DNA of 64,000 nucleotides, from assembly GCF_000203815.1 (NCBI RefSeq), contig NW_004457713.1, positions 325,358 through 389,357 of the forward strand, read 5' to 3'. Positions 11,398-22,700 of the stretch are shown piece after piece. The notes beneath the pieces are model-generated. The model was not told the origin of the DNA and searched no databases. It saw only the letters and a program-made list of their open reading frames with translations. Position numbers and translations under genes: made by a program. The DNA comes from Cavenderia fasciculata (taxonomy: Eukaryota; Evosea; Eumycetozoa; Acytosteliales; Cavenderiaceae). How positions within the stretch are numbered: the stretch's first letter is position 1; the number at the start of each line of letters is the position of its first letter.

Positions 11398-12040
11398 TGG
11401 TAGCCTCCAACACAATATTCAAAACAACTTAATGAAAAAACACATACAATTATAGAACCCATTCAATGCCTGACTGTAGTCGATCATCTTGTCCGACTAC
11501 AGATGAAGAAGAAGAAGAAGATGAAGAAGACGAGGAGGATAAAAGTCAAGATGATGATGAAAGTGGTGATACAAGTCAAGATGATGATGATGATGAAAGT
11601 GGAGATTCAAGTGATTCAAGAGATGATCAAGATGAAAAGAAAACGATATTAATGACGTGTTAAAGAGATGTTTATTTAGAGACCCAATAGTTCTAGGTTT
11701 CGGGGGGAATGGGCAATCAAAATTCTCAAACATCATTCAAAAACCATTCGCCATTTCTCTAGTTGTATCGGGCGGTACCAGGATGAAGAGGATTCATTTG
11801 AAACCTATTGGCAATCATTTATTTCAAGAATTCGATCACTCAATCTACAACACGCCAATGACATGGTCTACCAAATCCACGACAGTCCCGAAAAATCATT
11901 AATCAATGATGATTTTGATGAAAGTGAACATAATATGGAAGAGGTATTTGAGGCATTTGAATACAGAGAATTTGAAGATCCGACCTTTTCAATCTATGTA
12001 AAGGGGTACCCGAGAATAAGAGGAATCCCAGATGAATATT
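11398..12040 (+). pseudogene. Truncated duplicate of the gene at 12316-13478
   Basis: The start (ATG then ACACAATATTCAAAACAA) and the 3' 350 bp (11660-12040) are near copies of the downstream gene. They share GAGACCC, the AATGGGCAATCAAAATTCTC block, the CATTCGCCATTTCTC block and the final GAATCCCAGATGAA. Most of the middle of the parent (about 800 bp) is missing. What remains there includes the GATCATCTTGTCCGAC segment, then an expanded Asp/Glu-coding run (11500-11620). The reading frame is broken several times, and stops occur soon after the start. The copy keeps the same orientation and lies 280 bp upstream, so it arose by tandem duplication and decayed. The repetitive acidic stretch still gives a 65-codon open frame that I do not consider a gene. 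Confidence 0.8.
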
Positions 12041-12044
12041 AGTA

Positions 12045-12076
<32 letters not shown>

Positions 12077-12154
12077 TATTATTAGAGTTTGTTTAAATAA
12101 AAAAAAAGATCATATTACGACGACTATTCATTGTTTGTTTTTTTAGAAACGGAT

Positions 12155-12209
<55 letters not shown>

Positions 12210-12315
12210 TTACACAAAAACCATTTAATTTTTAAAAAATTACTCCAACCCTCTTCTTCTCGTTCATGTATTTCAATCTATTAAAGATAGATATAAATAA
12301 AAAAAAGAGTAGAGG
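12041..12315. repeat. Microsatellites: (TAA)n and (TTTA)n
   Basis: A TAA run (about 12040-12075) directly follows the pseudogene stop, and a perfect TTTA repeat spans 12153-12210. The remaining 100 bp carry the promoter of the next gene. The repeats sit in the spacer between the two copies of the duplicated family. Confidence 0.75.
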
Positions 12316-13478
12316 ATGTCGAATACAATATTCAAAACAATTAGATCAAAATTAAAAAAGGATGAAGAAAAAGAGATAGAAGAATTTTGGAGAGCTGACA
12401 AGGTTAATTTAAAACTTGCAGCTAGTTTACCACATACTGTTCAAAGATTGATCGTCTACTTTTCAAATGACATCAGATTGGATTTAGTGTGTTGGAGGTT
12501 CTTTGGTTATGTATCAGAGTGGTGTACTCATGTATTCAGACCATACTGTCATCTAGGTGAATACGTTCAATGTTTGGCAATAGTTGATCATCTTGTCCGA
12601 CCTTGTTGCCCACTTAAAACCATCACCCATGTTGCCTTCTCAACAGAGAAAGCATTTGTCTATGATCTCATCAAATACATGAATAAAGAAAAGTACAACA
12701 AACAGAAGTAGAACTCACAAAGTGTTGGTGTGATGGTATTGGTAGTGAATATGTTGCAATTAATGTTGAAAAAGACAAAGATAATAGTGACTCAAGAGAT
12801 GCACAAAATATCAATATGTATGCAATGGCAAAAAGGGTTTTAGCATCGATTCAATGTATGGCATGTGTTGTAACATCGTATTATGAATACAGTGATGAAG
12901 ATTTTATCTATATTGCAAGTCAGTTACCAAACTTGCGATCATTCATCTATAATCCAAAGGATCAAGGCTTTTATGGCAATGACGATGATGAAATTGCTCT
13001 AAGAAAAGGGACATTGGCTTTCCTTTGTCAAGATACGGAATATCTTGCACAAGACAAAGAAATGAAAGATTATAGAAATGGTATATCGGTGTCATTGGAA
13101 GAGATTTGTTTATTTAGAGACCCGGAAGTTTATGGTTTCGAGGAATGGGCAATCAAAATTCTCAAACATCATTCAAAAACCATTCGCCATTTCTCTTGTT
13201 GTATCGGGTGGTACCAGGATGAAGAGAATTCCTTCCAATCATTCTGGCTATCATTTATTTTGAGAATTCGATCACTCAATCTACAACATGCCAAAGATAT
13301 GGTCTACCAAATTCACAATGGTCCAGAAAAATCATTAATTGATGATGATTTTGATGAAAGTGAACATAATATGGAAAAGGTATTTGAGGCATTTAAAGAC
13401 AAACAATATGAAGATCCGGCATTTTCAATCTATGTAAAGGGGTACCCGAGAATAAGAGGAATCCCAGATGAAAATTAG
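12316..13478 (+). CDS. Dictyostelid family protein (LRR/F-box-like look), with one frame break
   Basis: The first frame (12316-12711) reads MSNTIFKTIRSKLKKDEEKE, then a helical region with HLGEYVQCLAIVDHLVRPCCPLKTITHVAF. A second frame covers about 12690-13478 and includes CMACVVTSYYEYSDEDFIYIA, LPNLRSFIY and LEEICLFRDPEVYGFEEWAI. The second frame is open upstream of its first Met and continues the first with a shift in the AAAGAAAAGTACAACAAAC stretch (about 12690-12712). No intron of normal size fits. So either the gene is newly broken or a base is missing in the sequence. The alternating hydrophobic strands (LRSFIY, IRHFSCCIGW, IRSLNLQH) resemble the degenerate leucine-rich repeats of dictyostelid F-box proteins, but no F-box is evident. 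Function unknown. Confidence 0.6.
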
Positions 13479-13597
13479 TAGTAGTAGTAGAGTTGTTTAA
13501 ATAATAAAAAGATCAAGAAATAGATTTTATTTATTTTAAAAAGGTGATCAATAAACATGGAAATTCAAAGATGGGTATAGATAGAGAAATAAAAATT

Positions 13598-16163
13598 TTA
13601 AAAAAAGTAAAAGGAAGAAATAATTGATAAAAGAAGAATAATGATTGGTGAGGATAATGATGATAGGGATGGGGATCCAGATGTTTGGATGGAGCTAGTT
13701 GTACCGGTGGTAGAAGTTGGTGGATCATTTGAGGGATATGGTTGGATTTGTAGTGAACCATCAACAGGTGATATACTACACATGGTTCCAGCAACACGAC
13801 AAGTTATATCGGTAGCTTGACAAGTGATTTGTTTTGGAGCTGAACATCTAGTCATAGAGTTGACACTGTTTCCTTGACATTCAAATCCACCTGGAGTAGT
13901 ACAATAACTGTATCCATTTGATGAGCAGTTGATTGCTTCATTTCCGTTGTACACAACTTTAAGTTTTCCACGACTCAATGTACAAACTACTGTAGGTTCA
14001 AATGAAGAAGAGGATGAGGAGGAATCAGAAGAATTGGAAGAATCAGTTTGATTTCCAGGAGGGAAATATACTAAATAGAGAGGTGTTTGGAATGGTCCCA
14101 TTGATGAATTAGCATTAATACCCACCTCGCCATAGAGGTCCAATGATGAGGTGTTTGGATATTGACCGATGGAACAGTTGAGATTAGTGCTATTTGAAGC
14201 AAAGATAGTACATTGAATGGGATACCCACCAAAATAGAAATATACCCTTTCATTGTAGAAATAGTATGGGAGACTACGATAGATACTTATCACTGGACTA
14301 TTTGGAGTAATAGACACATTATAAATTTGAATTACAGCTATCATAAATAAAAAGATTTGATTTGTATTGATTAATATTTTGAAGTGTTTTTCTTTTCTTT
14401 TCTTTTTTCTTTAATACTTTACGAGCACAATTAGAGTATGGAGATGGTTGATAACAATGACATTGGCCGTAAAAATCACAATATCCATTTCTTTGACAAT
14501 TATTAGTTTCATAGATACACTTTTCTTGAGGTGTTTGATAACAATTTGAATAATTTGATGGAGTATAGCAAACACATGTACCATAGAAATTACAATATCC
14601 ATTACCACTACAATTATTTGTTGAATCCATACATTGTTGTTCCAAGGAAATAGCTAAATATAAAAAAAAAAAAAGTTAAATTTAGTTTGGGTTTTGTTTC
14701 GATCTTAAACTTGAATACATACGATTAAAATAAACATTTTGTTGAAGAGTATAATTATAGTAAAGTTGAGTGATTTCAACTGGGAAATATCCTCCTTGAG
14801 TTGGGTAGTTGGTGACATTACATTGAATCGAATATTGATTAAAAATATAAATTATACATGGTCCACCATTGATAGAAATATTTGGTAAACTTGATCCAAA
14901 TTCTCCTTCCAATATCAATGTTGTATTGTTTTTATAACTAGACTCAATTCTATATGGAGCTTGAATAAATAGAATAAATATTAATATAAAATATCAATAA
15001 TTTCACTTTTCAAGTTTATTCTGATTACATACCAGTATTTGAAATAAAGTAAGATGTATTTAATTTGTATTCAAATAAATTCAATTGAATTGATTGGTTA
15101 CCATAGACATAGTTTGGTAAATAACATTCAATCTTTGAGGTATTTAGAGTAATAATGCTACATTCAGTATACATATTCCATCCAGTGTAATTGACGAGGA
15201 CATAACCACCATTCTGTAACATATTAAAGTGTCCATTGAAAACAAAAACATTTCCATTCATTGTAACATTTGAAACATAGTTTGGAGTATCTAGAAATAA
15301 AATTTGGAAAGTTTAGAAAATCTTATATTTATCTATTTTAGATTTAAAATTACATACATGAAGGGAAATAAACAGACTCTTGATTGGTAAAATTTTTGGT
15401 TGTTGATATCAGTGATAATGTGACCAATTTGTATCCACCATTGGGCGAATAATTATAGATTAAACAAGTAATCATAGACGAATTTGATAGATAATAAAAT
15501 TTCTCGCATCCATAGCCACCGACATCGATGAAGGTATTTAAATAATAATCTCCAAAGTAACCACGAACTACAAGTGTTCGGTTTTTAGGGTTGACCTCGT
15601 ACGAACTGACATAGAGTTCTTGTGAAGGTTGTGGACATGCATAAGCAGTTTGGATGTGACATTCTTGATTGAGACCATTTGCAAAGCATTCATAAAAGTT
15701 AAAGTAGGACTCTGTTTGGTTTGGATTACAATACAAATAATAGGTTGTATTGATACGGTTAAACACGGTTGGCGATAAATAGTTGAATGAAACTACATTG
15801 TCTGAGATTTTAGTTGAACCTGTTGCAAATGAACCCGATACAATTGATGTTCCATTATTATTATAGAATATGGTCGATTGTACATCTTTCACATTTGAAT
15901 TTTGACAAAGGGTCCATTCAAGTGTATAATTTGATTCATTTTGTTGATCTTGAATAAAATAAGAATAAGTTTTATTTAAACTAAACAGAAATAATTAAAA
16001 TGATTAAAATAGAAGATATAAAGTTAAAAGTAAAAGAATGAGAAAGTACTTACCCAACTAAAGTAAAATTAAATTGTTGATTTCCTGAGCCGAAGATACA
16101 AGATGAACTGAATACTTGTCCAATAAACAAAATGATTGATAAGAATATTAATTGTTTATACAT
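13598..16163 (-). CDS. GPI-anchored surface protein with MRH-like, IPT/TIG-like and EGF-like modules
   Basis: Six exons: 16054-16163, 15358-15980, 15033-15290, 14723-14959, 14423-14653 and 13598-14337. All joins keep frame. A signal peptide (MYKQLIFLSIILFIGQVFSS) leads into an MRH-like region (CIFGSGNQQFNFTLVG, YTLEWTLCQNS, ECHIQTAYACPQP). IPT/TIG-like repeats follow (EVNPKNRTLVVRGYFG, TMNGNVFVFNGHF, NTTLILEGEFG). Exon 5 encodes two EGF-like Cys modules (CSGNGYCNFYGTCVC and CQRNGYCDFYGQCHC). Then come a further IPT-like repeat and a Cys-rich segment. The C-terminus has a Ser/Thr stretch followed by SPIIILLLSIISSFYFF, a typical GPI-attachment signal. There are many N-x-S/T sites. Module boundaries coincide with phase-1 introns, as expected for shuffled extracellular domains. 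It is probably a cell-surface adhesion or recognition protein related to 7878-9382. Confidence 0.82.
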
Positions 16164-16603
16164 ATTTTGTTTTGATATAATATATTAGAAAGAGGAGGGA
16201 CATGTCCTTCTTTTAAAGGTTTCTCTAGAGATAAATGGTAACTACATAAAAAAAAATTAGTTTTGCCACCTATGCAAAAAAACCAGGGCCACTCTCATCT
16301 TGTCGGAAATTGGAGTCTCCATCCGACGTCAGCATGCCATTTTAGGAAAGGGAACCCTTTACTTTGGTTTCTAGGAAATTTATGAACGATCATTAAACAT
16401 TGACAAGAATTCCACAGTGATTGAATCTCTTTTTTTTTTTTTTTTTTTTTTTTTTTAGATTATATAATCTCGTTCCTCTATATATTCTCTTCCCAGGCGA
16501 CGGGATGATGAATGTTGGATCGATTTGTTAACGTACGGTTTTATTATTATTATTAATTATTATTATTATTTGACAAGTGATTTTTAGAGTATTTAAAGTT
16601 TTT
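16164..16603. other. Intergenic with poly-T run and a nested hairpin
   Basis: A 27-base T run lies at about 16430-16456. At 16302-16327, GTCGGA...TCCGAC encloses a second stem, TGGAG-T-CTCCA, so a compact nested hairpin is possible. An ACGTCA element immediately follows (16326-16331). TTA repeats precede the downstream gene end. No gene is seen. Confidence 0.45.
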
Positions 16604-17883
16604 TTAGGCAATGTTGACATTGGCAAGAGTCTTGCAAGTACATGGACCAGCAGAAGTCAAACCAACCTCACCCTTCCAAGTGGCAACTCTGTCACCGTTG
16701 GTCTTGAGTTCCTTGAGAACGACATCAATGAGCTCTGGCTTGGTGAGAGCCTTGTCAAACTCACCTGGGTACGATGCAAATACAACACGCTCGCCAATCT
16801 TGGCAGTGGCGGGTGGTTCGACAAATTCAACGGTACTCTTGCCTTCACCTGATCCACATAAAACCATACCCTCTGATTTAACTCCCTTCATATTACGTGG
16901 TTTAAGATTACAAAGTACTAATACCATACGATCCTAAAAGAAAAAGAAATTAATAATTAATTATTTAAATAAATAAATAAATAAATATTGTTTGTTTTTT
17001 TTTTAAATTTACATACTTGAACTTGATCAATTGGAATATAATTAACTAAACCACTAACAATGGTACGTGGACCAGTTGATTCACCGAGATCGATCTTTTC
17101 TACGTATAAAGAGTCGGCATCAGCATGTTTGGCAACTTCAACAATCTTTCCAACTCTAATTTCAAAACGTGATACATCCTCTGGTTTTGGAGCTTCAACA
17201 GTCTTGTTTGATTCACGTCCACTACCTCCCTTTTTACCAGCAGCAGCTGGAGCAGCGGCGGCATCACCAGCCTTCTTTTCATCAACCTTTTTATCACCGG
17301 CAGCAGCATCCTTTGCCTTTGGTTTAGGTGGTTCTGGTGGTGGTGGAGTAGTTGAAATGGGGACAAGATCCAATTGACCATTGTTCAAAAACACAGTATT
17401 TTGAACGTAGTTGAACCATCTAGTGATATTACAGAAAATGAATCTATCCTTGTCATTGAATTTAACCATGGATGCATGCAAAAATACATAATAGAATACA
17501 TCAAATGCAGTCAATTCGTTTCCACTGATATATACGGTTACCAACACCTCTTTGTTTAATTTGTGTAAAAGAGCTGCTTGTTTCTTTGCATCATTTTCAT
17601 TCTTTGATAAATCATAAATTCCTTCTAAAAGTTTAATTGATGTTTCAACCTAAAATGAAATACAATTAATAACAAAATAGATATTAAAAAGTAAGTATAT
17701 ATACAATATCTCTCCCTCTCTATTACTACTATCTTTATATCTAAATCATACATTATCCTTTGGAAGATGAGACTTGACAACATCATTTGTAAAGAGGGTG
17801 GTGATTTTACCAAAGTCTTCTGGTACAGAGACTGTAGTATTCCAAACTTTTGTTGCAATAGCGTTGAATGCTTTAATATTCAT
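16604..17883 (-). CDS. aimp1: AIMP1/p43 (EMAP-II)-like tRNA-binding protein
   Basis: Three exons: 17752-17883, 17017-17649 and 16604-16933 (364 residues). Residues about 45-130 ([29 protein letters not shown]...FVFYY-type helices) resemble the helical GST-C-like fold found at the N-terminus of synthetase-complex proteins. A Pro/Lys/Ala-rich linker ([20 protein letters not shown]) follows. The C-terminal 165 residues are a classic EMAP-II/Arc1p/MetRS-beta tRNA-binding OB domain: [31 protein letters not shown], then [33 protein letters not shown], and the EMAP-II extension to [10 protein letters not shown]. The family binds tRNA and scaffolds aminoacyl-tRNA synthetases in the cytosol. Lacking a catalytic core, it is an auxiliary factor. 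Arc1p-like naming is an equally fair label. Confidence 0.9.
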
Positions 17884-18184
17884 TATATCTATATTTATAT
17901 ATGTGTATGTGACTAAATAGAGTTCAAAACTACTATATTTATATTAAAGTGACAATAGGAGGGTAGGTAGTTTCTGTTGTAGTTCTCATCCCGCAAATCG
18001 AGTGGGACGTCAGAGTGTGATCTTTCAAGAGGTGAGAAAAAAACAAAAAAATTAAAAATAATTAGTTTTTTAGGCATCTGCTTGTTGTTGCGTCAAGACG
18101 AACGAATCAAATTTTAGTGCTACATAGAAATCTATCTATTTTGTTTGTTAGTGCTTATATTAAAAGAAAGAAAAGAGTAGAAAA
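17884..18184. promoter_or_regulatory. Divergent promoter region (AIMP1-like / NOL11-like)
   Basis: Three hundred bp between the two divergent starts. It contains TATATTT-like boxes near 17890 and 17935 and a GGGACGTCAGAG element at 18004-18015. AT-rich elsewhere. Joint regulation of two translation/ribosome genes is plausible but only an inference. Confidence 0.4.
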
Positions 18185-19564
18185 ATGAATAACAAGAGAA
18201 GAAGTACTGCAGCAACAAATGGAGGAGGAAAAAAGAATGAAGAACAAGAGATAATTAAAGAAGTACAACAACAACAAGACAACATTCAAGTAGAAGAACA
18301 ATCAACAAAAAGAGTAAAGACAAATGAAGGTCAATTAACAACACTAGAATTGTTAAAGAAATCTATTGCTACAGAGCCATCGAAAAAGGTTGCAGCTGTT
18401 GTATCACCATTAGAATTCCATATTGAAAAGATTACATCAACAACTTCTAAAAAGGATACATCGGTCATTATCAATCGTACAACCGATCAACTACCAAAAG
18501 AGTTTACATCTAAATACTTTCAAAATACATCTACCGATTCATTATACAAAGATTTTAAATCTTATTTCTCTATTGATGGTAAGCAATATAAAGAAATAGA
18601 AATAGATAAAGAAATAGAAAGAAAAGATAGAATGTATACTTACTTACTTTTTACATTTATTTACTTTTTTTTTTCTATAGTTGAAAAGAAATTATCAAAA
18701 GAAAAGATTGATATGGATTATCTTTATAATATACATCAACAATATTATTGTAGTGTCAATAGCAAGTTTAGTTATTGTATTGTAAAGAGATTGTCCAATT
18801 TGTTTACAGAGTTGAAAGAGTGGAATCTATTGGCTTTGGTGATGGTTTTGTCGAGCAGTGTGTCTTCGTCGTCCACCCCATCACTCATTCCAGCCGTCGT
18901 TGCAGCTCAACGTCTTGATATGGTACCAGTCATCATTCGTTATATGACCAATATCAAACAAACTGAAATATGCTCCCTTCTCAAAGAATCAATCATTACA
19001 ACCTTTAAATCAATTGATCATACCATCAACTTTGTAAATAACCAACAATTAAATAATAATCAAAATAATCAAAATAATCAAAATCAAAATAATAATAATA
19101 ATGGTAACGAAAATCAAAAATTTTTAGAAAAATTAAATACAATTAATACTGATTGGATTGATTGGATTACTGGATACAATGGAATTGATTATGATCAAAT
19201 GGTAGAGTGTATCCGTGCACAATTTGATTTCACACAGACTCGTCTATTATTCAACCATCTCTTCTTTTACATCAACCGTTATCTCGAGATGCACATTGAA
19301 ATCGTACCAAAGGAGAGACGTACCGACAACTCTGTCATTCTCTCACTCGAACAATTGACCCAGTGGGTCGGCATCTTGCTCGACAGCCACTACCAAGATT
19401 GGGACGAATCCTCACTCTCTCACTACAAATTCATCATCTCCAAATTGGTCAACAACTACTCGCTCATTGGAAACACTCACGCATTCTTTAAAATTAATAT
19501 TAATAATAGAAGTGATTCTTTGATGGAGGATATCACTTATTCAATTCATACTTATGATATTTAA
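18185..19564 (+). CDS. NOL11-like nucleolar protein
   Basis: Two exons, 18185-18578 and 18681-19564 (425 residues). The N-terminus is basic with Gln runs and a possible nuclear signal (STKRVKTNEGQ). The C-terminal 350 residues are helical. They include KRLSNLFTELKEWNLLALVMVL, an Asn/Gln run (about 285-305), and the end segment LSLEQLTQWVGILLDSHYQDW...YKFIISKLVN. That end resembles the NOL11 C-terminal domain, which sits in the U3/t-UTP complex for pre-rRNA transcription and processing. The usual NOL11 propeller half is missing, so it may be a shortened ortholog or a different helical protein. The 102-bp intron (GTAAGC...TTCTATAG) is a multiple of three and carries no stop, so intron retention would give a 34-residue insertion. 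Confidence 0.6.
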   Translation: MNNKRRSTAATNGGGKKNEEQEIIKEVQQQQDNIQVEEQSTKRVKTNEGQLTTLELLKKSIATEPSKKVAAVVSPLEFHIEKITSTTSKKDTSVIINRTTDQLPKEFTSKYFQNTSTDSLYKDFKSYFSIDGKQYKEIEIDKEIERKDRMYTYLLFTFIYFFFSIVEKKLSKEKIDMDYLYNIHQQYYCSVNSKFSYCIVKRLSNLFTELKEWNLLALVMVLSSSVSSSSTPSLIPAVVAAQRLDMVPVIIRYMTNIKQTEICSLLKESIITTFKSIDHTINFVNNQQLNNNQNNQNNQNQNNNNNGNENQKFLEKLNTINTDWIDWITGYNGIDYDQMVECIRAQFDFTQTRLLFNHLFFYINRYLEMHIEIVPKERRTDNSVILSLEQLTQWVGILLDSHYQDWDESSLSHYKFIISKLVNNYSLIGNTHAFFKININNRSDSLMEDITYSIHTYDI

Positions 19565-19707
19565 CATAACAAAAAAAAAAAGGAAAAAAAATAAATCAAA
19601 AATAGGAAATTAATTTAACAACACATGTTAACTCTCATTCAATACTCAAAATAAAACTTTGTTGAATTTTCACGTTATTTTTTTTGTTGTACAGTTTATT
19701 GCTATAC

Positions 19708-22700
19708 TTAGTCACTATCACAGTAATCTGAAGAGTCATCATCAGAACTACAAGAAAAGTATGCATTATCATAATTTTCCTTATTGTTTTCGTCTATCGA
19801 TGCACCTTCAATCTTGTAATTTTTAACTTTGCCTCGATCTTGGATTGAGGGTAGACTGACAACCTTTTCAAAGACAAACTCTCTTATAACTGTAGTATCG
19901 TGGATGTAGGGTTTATCTGCAGAAGTCATTTTGTGTTTATAGTTGGGATATCTCTCACCAAATCTTCTTTTTCTAATTAGTTTATAGTTTGCCATAATCG
20001 ATCCTTTGACAATAGGATTCTCTCCTTGTCTTGTTTGATAGTAGGTGTTACCGTTTGAAGTGGGTTGCTCGAGAGAGATGTGAATTCTATCTCCAGGTAT
20101 TTGTAATTGTGAAGCAGATTGAAAGAAATTGGGAATGACTTGCTCAAATCCTGCTTCACCTGATCCACGAAATGGACAGTTCCAGTGGATTCTCTTGAAT
20201 CTTTGACCTTTAAAAAGTTGGTCAATTTCTTTAGCATTGATTCCAAATAAAATCTTGACACCCTTTTTCTGTAACTGTTCAATGGGATAATTAGGGTTAT
20301 TATTGTTTTGTAATTCTGTTGCAATGATTGATTTCCCCAATCCTTCCAATTGTGAGTGTTCATCCAACAGTGATTTGGTGTATGAGAAATTCCCTTCGCC
20401 AATGATTAATCTTGATTTGTAATTTCGGTTAAATTCTTTCATATATTTTTTGTTGCCTGTTTGTTTGAATAGTTCCAATGCAACAACTCGACGTTGATGT
20501 TTATATGGAGTACTTTTTAAATACTCGTAGAATCTAATGGCTGTTTCTATCTTTAGTAGGCCACTTGTACAACGTTTAGCCTTTTCATAGAATCTTCGAG
20601 CTTGATAAATGTTGTTTAGTTTCATTGCTGATTCCATCCCGTTTATATATGTCTTGTAGGGATCTGAAACAATAACGGCGAGCTCGTGGTACAAGTTGAG
20701 TTGGGTAAAGTCATGTTTGAGTTTCAAACCCAGTTGCTCAATCTTGAAACTATTCCATTGATCGAGAGCTTTAATGACTGGCTCGAGAATAACAACGCCG
20801 CCTTGATAAAAACCAATAACCAGACCGTCAGCAAATTCTTCTAAAAGACCAATTCTGAAATGATCTTGGGTACTTTGTATCGTATCATGATTGGATTGGA
20901 TGTGTTGAAGGCGATTACCGATTGGATAGATTATTGAACCATCTGAAAGAATTGTCGTAGAACCGATCGAATGACCAACCCCAAAGTTAAAGTTGAACAA
21001 GATATCTCCTCGATCAGATATCTTCATTGAATCACCATCTCGATACACAATTCTATTGTCGTTTGTATATTTTAAATTTGTCCAATATTGGGTATTTTGT
21101 CCACAAGGTATTCTTTCTCCAGGGTTGGGACCCAACATATATATTTGATCTTTTTCCAATACAAATAAAGATGAGTCATGGGCATATTCAACCCTATCTA
21201 TATTATTCTCCAAACAGATGTTAGATTGGGTTGTTTTCAATTTTTTCGATTTAGCATCATGCAATATAATATTGCCATTACTTAAACAAAAGAACTCTGT
21301 GTCAATTCCCAACCGCTCTGTGTTCTTATCTTTTAGAGAAACCAATGAAATACTACTATAGTTATTTTGTACGTTATAGTTATTATTATAATGATGATCA
21401 TTTACATTATTATTGTTATTCATGATATTATTATTATTATAGTTTGTATTATAAATATTATTATTATTATAGTTTGTATTAATATTATTAATATAGTTGG
21501 TATTATTATTATTATAGTTTGTAATATTATTATAGTTTGTAATATTATTATAGTTTGTATTATTATTATTATTATTATTATAGTTGGTATTATAAATATT
21601 ATAGTTTGTATTATTACTATAGTTTGTAATATTTTTAAAATAATTATATTGTCTAACCACTACCTGATTTTGATTGATAAAGGTGATCCTTTCAATGGTC
21701 CCTTTATTCAAAGATATACTATCGTCCGATGATAGATGAAGAACACCAGCATTATCGCCCACGATTAATACTCCTTCGGGACTCTCTGCCATGGCTGTAA
21801 TTTGATTGGTTTGAAAGACCTGTGTTGACCAAGTGTTACTGTGGATATCAAAAGTTTCGACAGCGTTACCAATACCAAAGCTAATAGTTCCATTCAATCG
21901 TACAAGATAGCACCGGTAATTTAACGAGGGATTGTGAAGTTTCTTCCAATCTACAATTGGTGATCTTGTTACAAAAGTAATTTGTTTGTTTGTTTGATTA
22001 ATCTCTGGTTTTACAAGTCTATTCCTTAACAATATTTTAAGGCGACCAAGTTGTGAAATTGCGACGTGATTTTGATTTCTAATTGGAGGAAGTACTACTG
22101 TGAATTCATCTTGATCAGCTTTAGCCACTAAACACTTCTTTTGTTCATTAAAGAAGAAATATATTATTTTGTCACCACACATTGAAGAAATGGGCATCAA
22201 GATGACTGGTTGCAAAACAACTAATGCATTACCACAAAAACCAACAACCAAACCATCAGCCATTTCTTTTAGTTCGCTAATTGAATTGGCACCGGCGGGC
22301 GAGGATGTCATATCGGGTTTATCAATATATTGAATGTGATGAATACCTGCTTCTCGTCGATCCGTTGCATAGATTATTGAACCATCAGATAGAATTGTTG
22401 AACAATTTATACACCAAGAGTTATGCTTATTAGGTGTGTGTTGGGTCGGTTTTTCTTTTAATCTATCATATATTTCCATTCCAAATGTACCGTAGGCATA
22501 TACAATTCTATTGTTGTCTAGAGGTTTGAAAAACAATTTACCAATAGGAACATTACCAAATGGTATTCTTTCTCCCGTGTAGTCCAACAGGCATGTTTTA
22601 TCTTTTTCTTCTGATACAAATAAAGATGAGTCATGAGCATATACAACACCACCTATATTCTTTGATAAAACGGTTTCTGTTGATTCATTTAATTTAATTT

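Noticed and set aside
21367-21732. Ile/Val-rich plus-strand frame
   Set aside because: It is the antisense of the Asn/Tyr/Thr repeat in the propeller gene, and such repeats create open frames on both strands.
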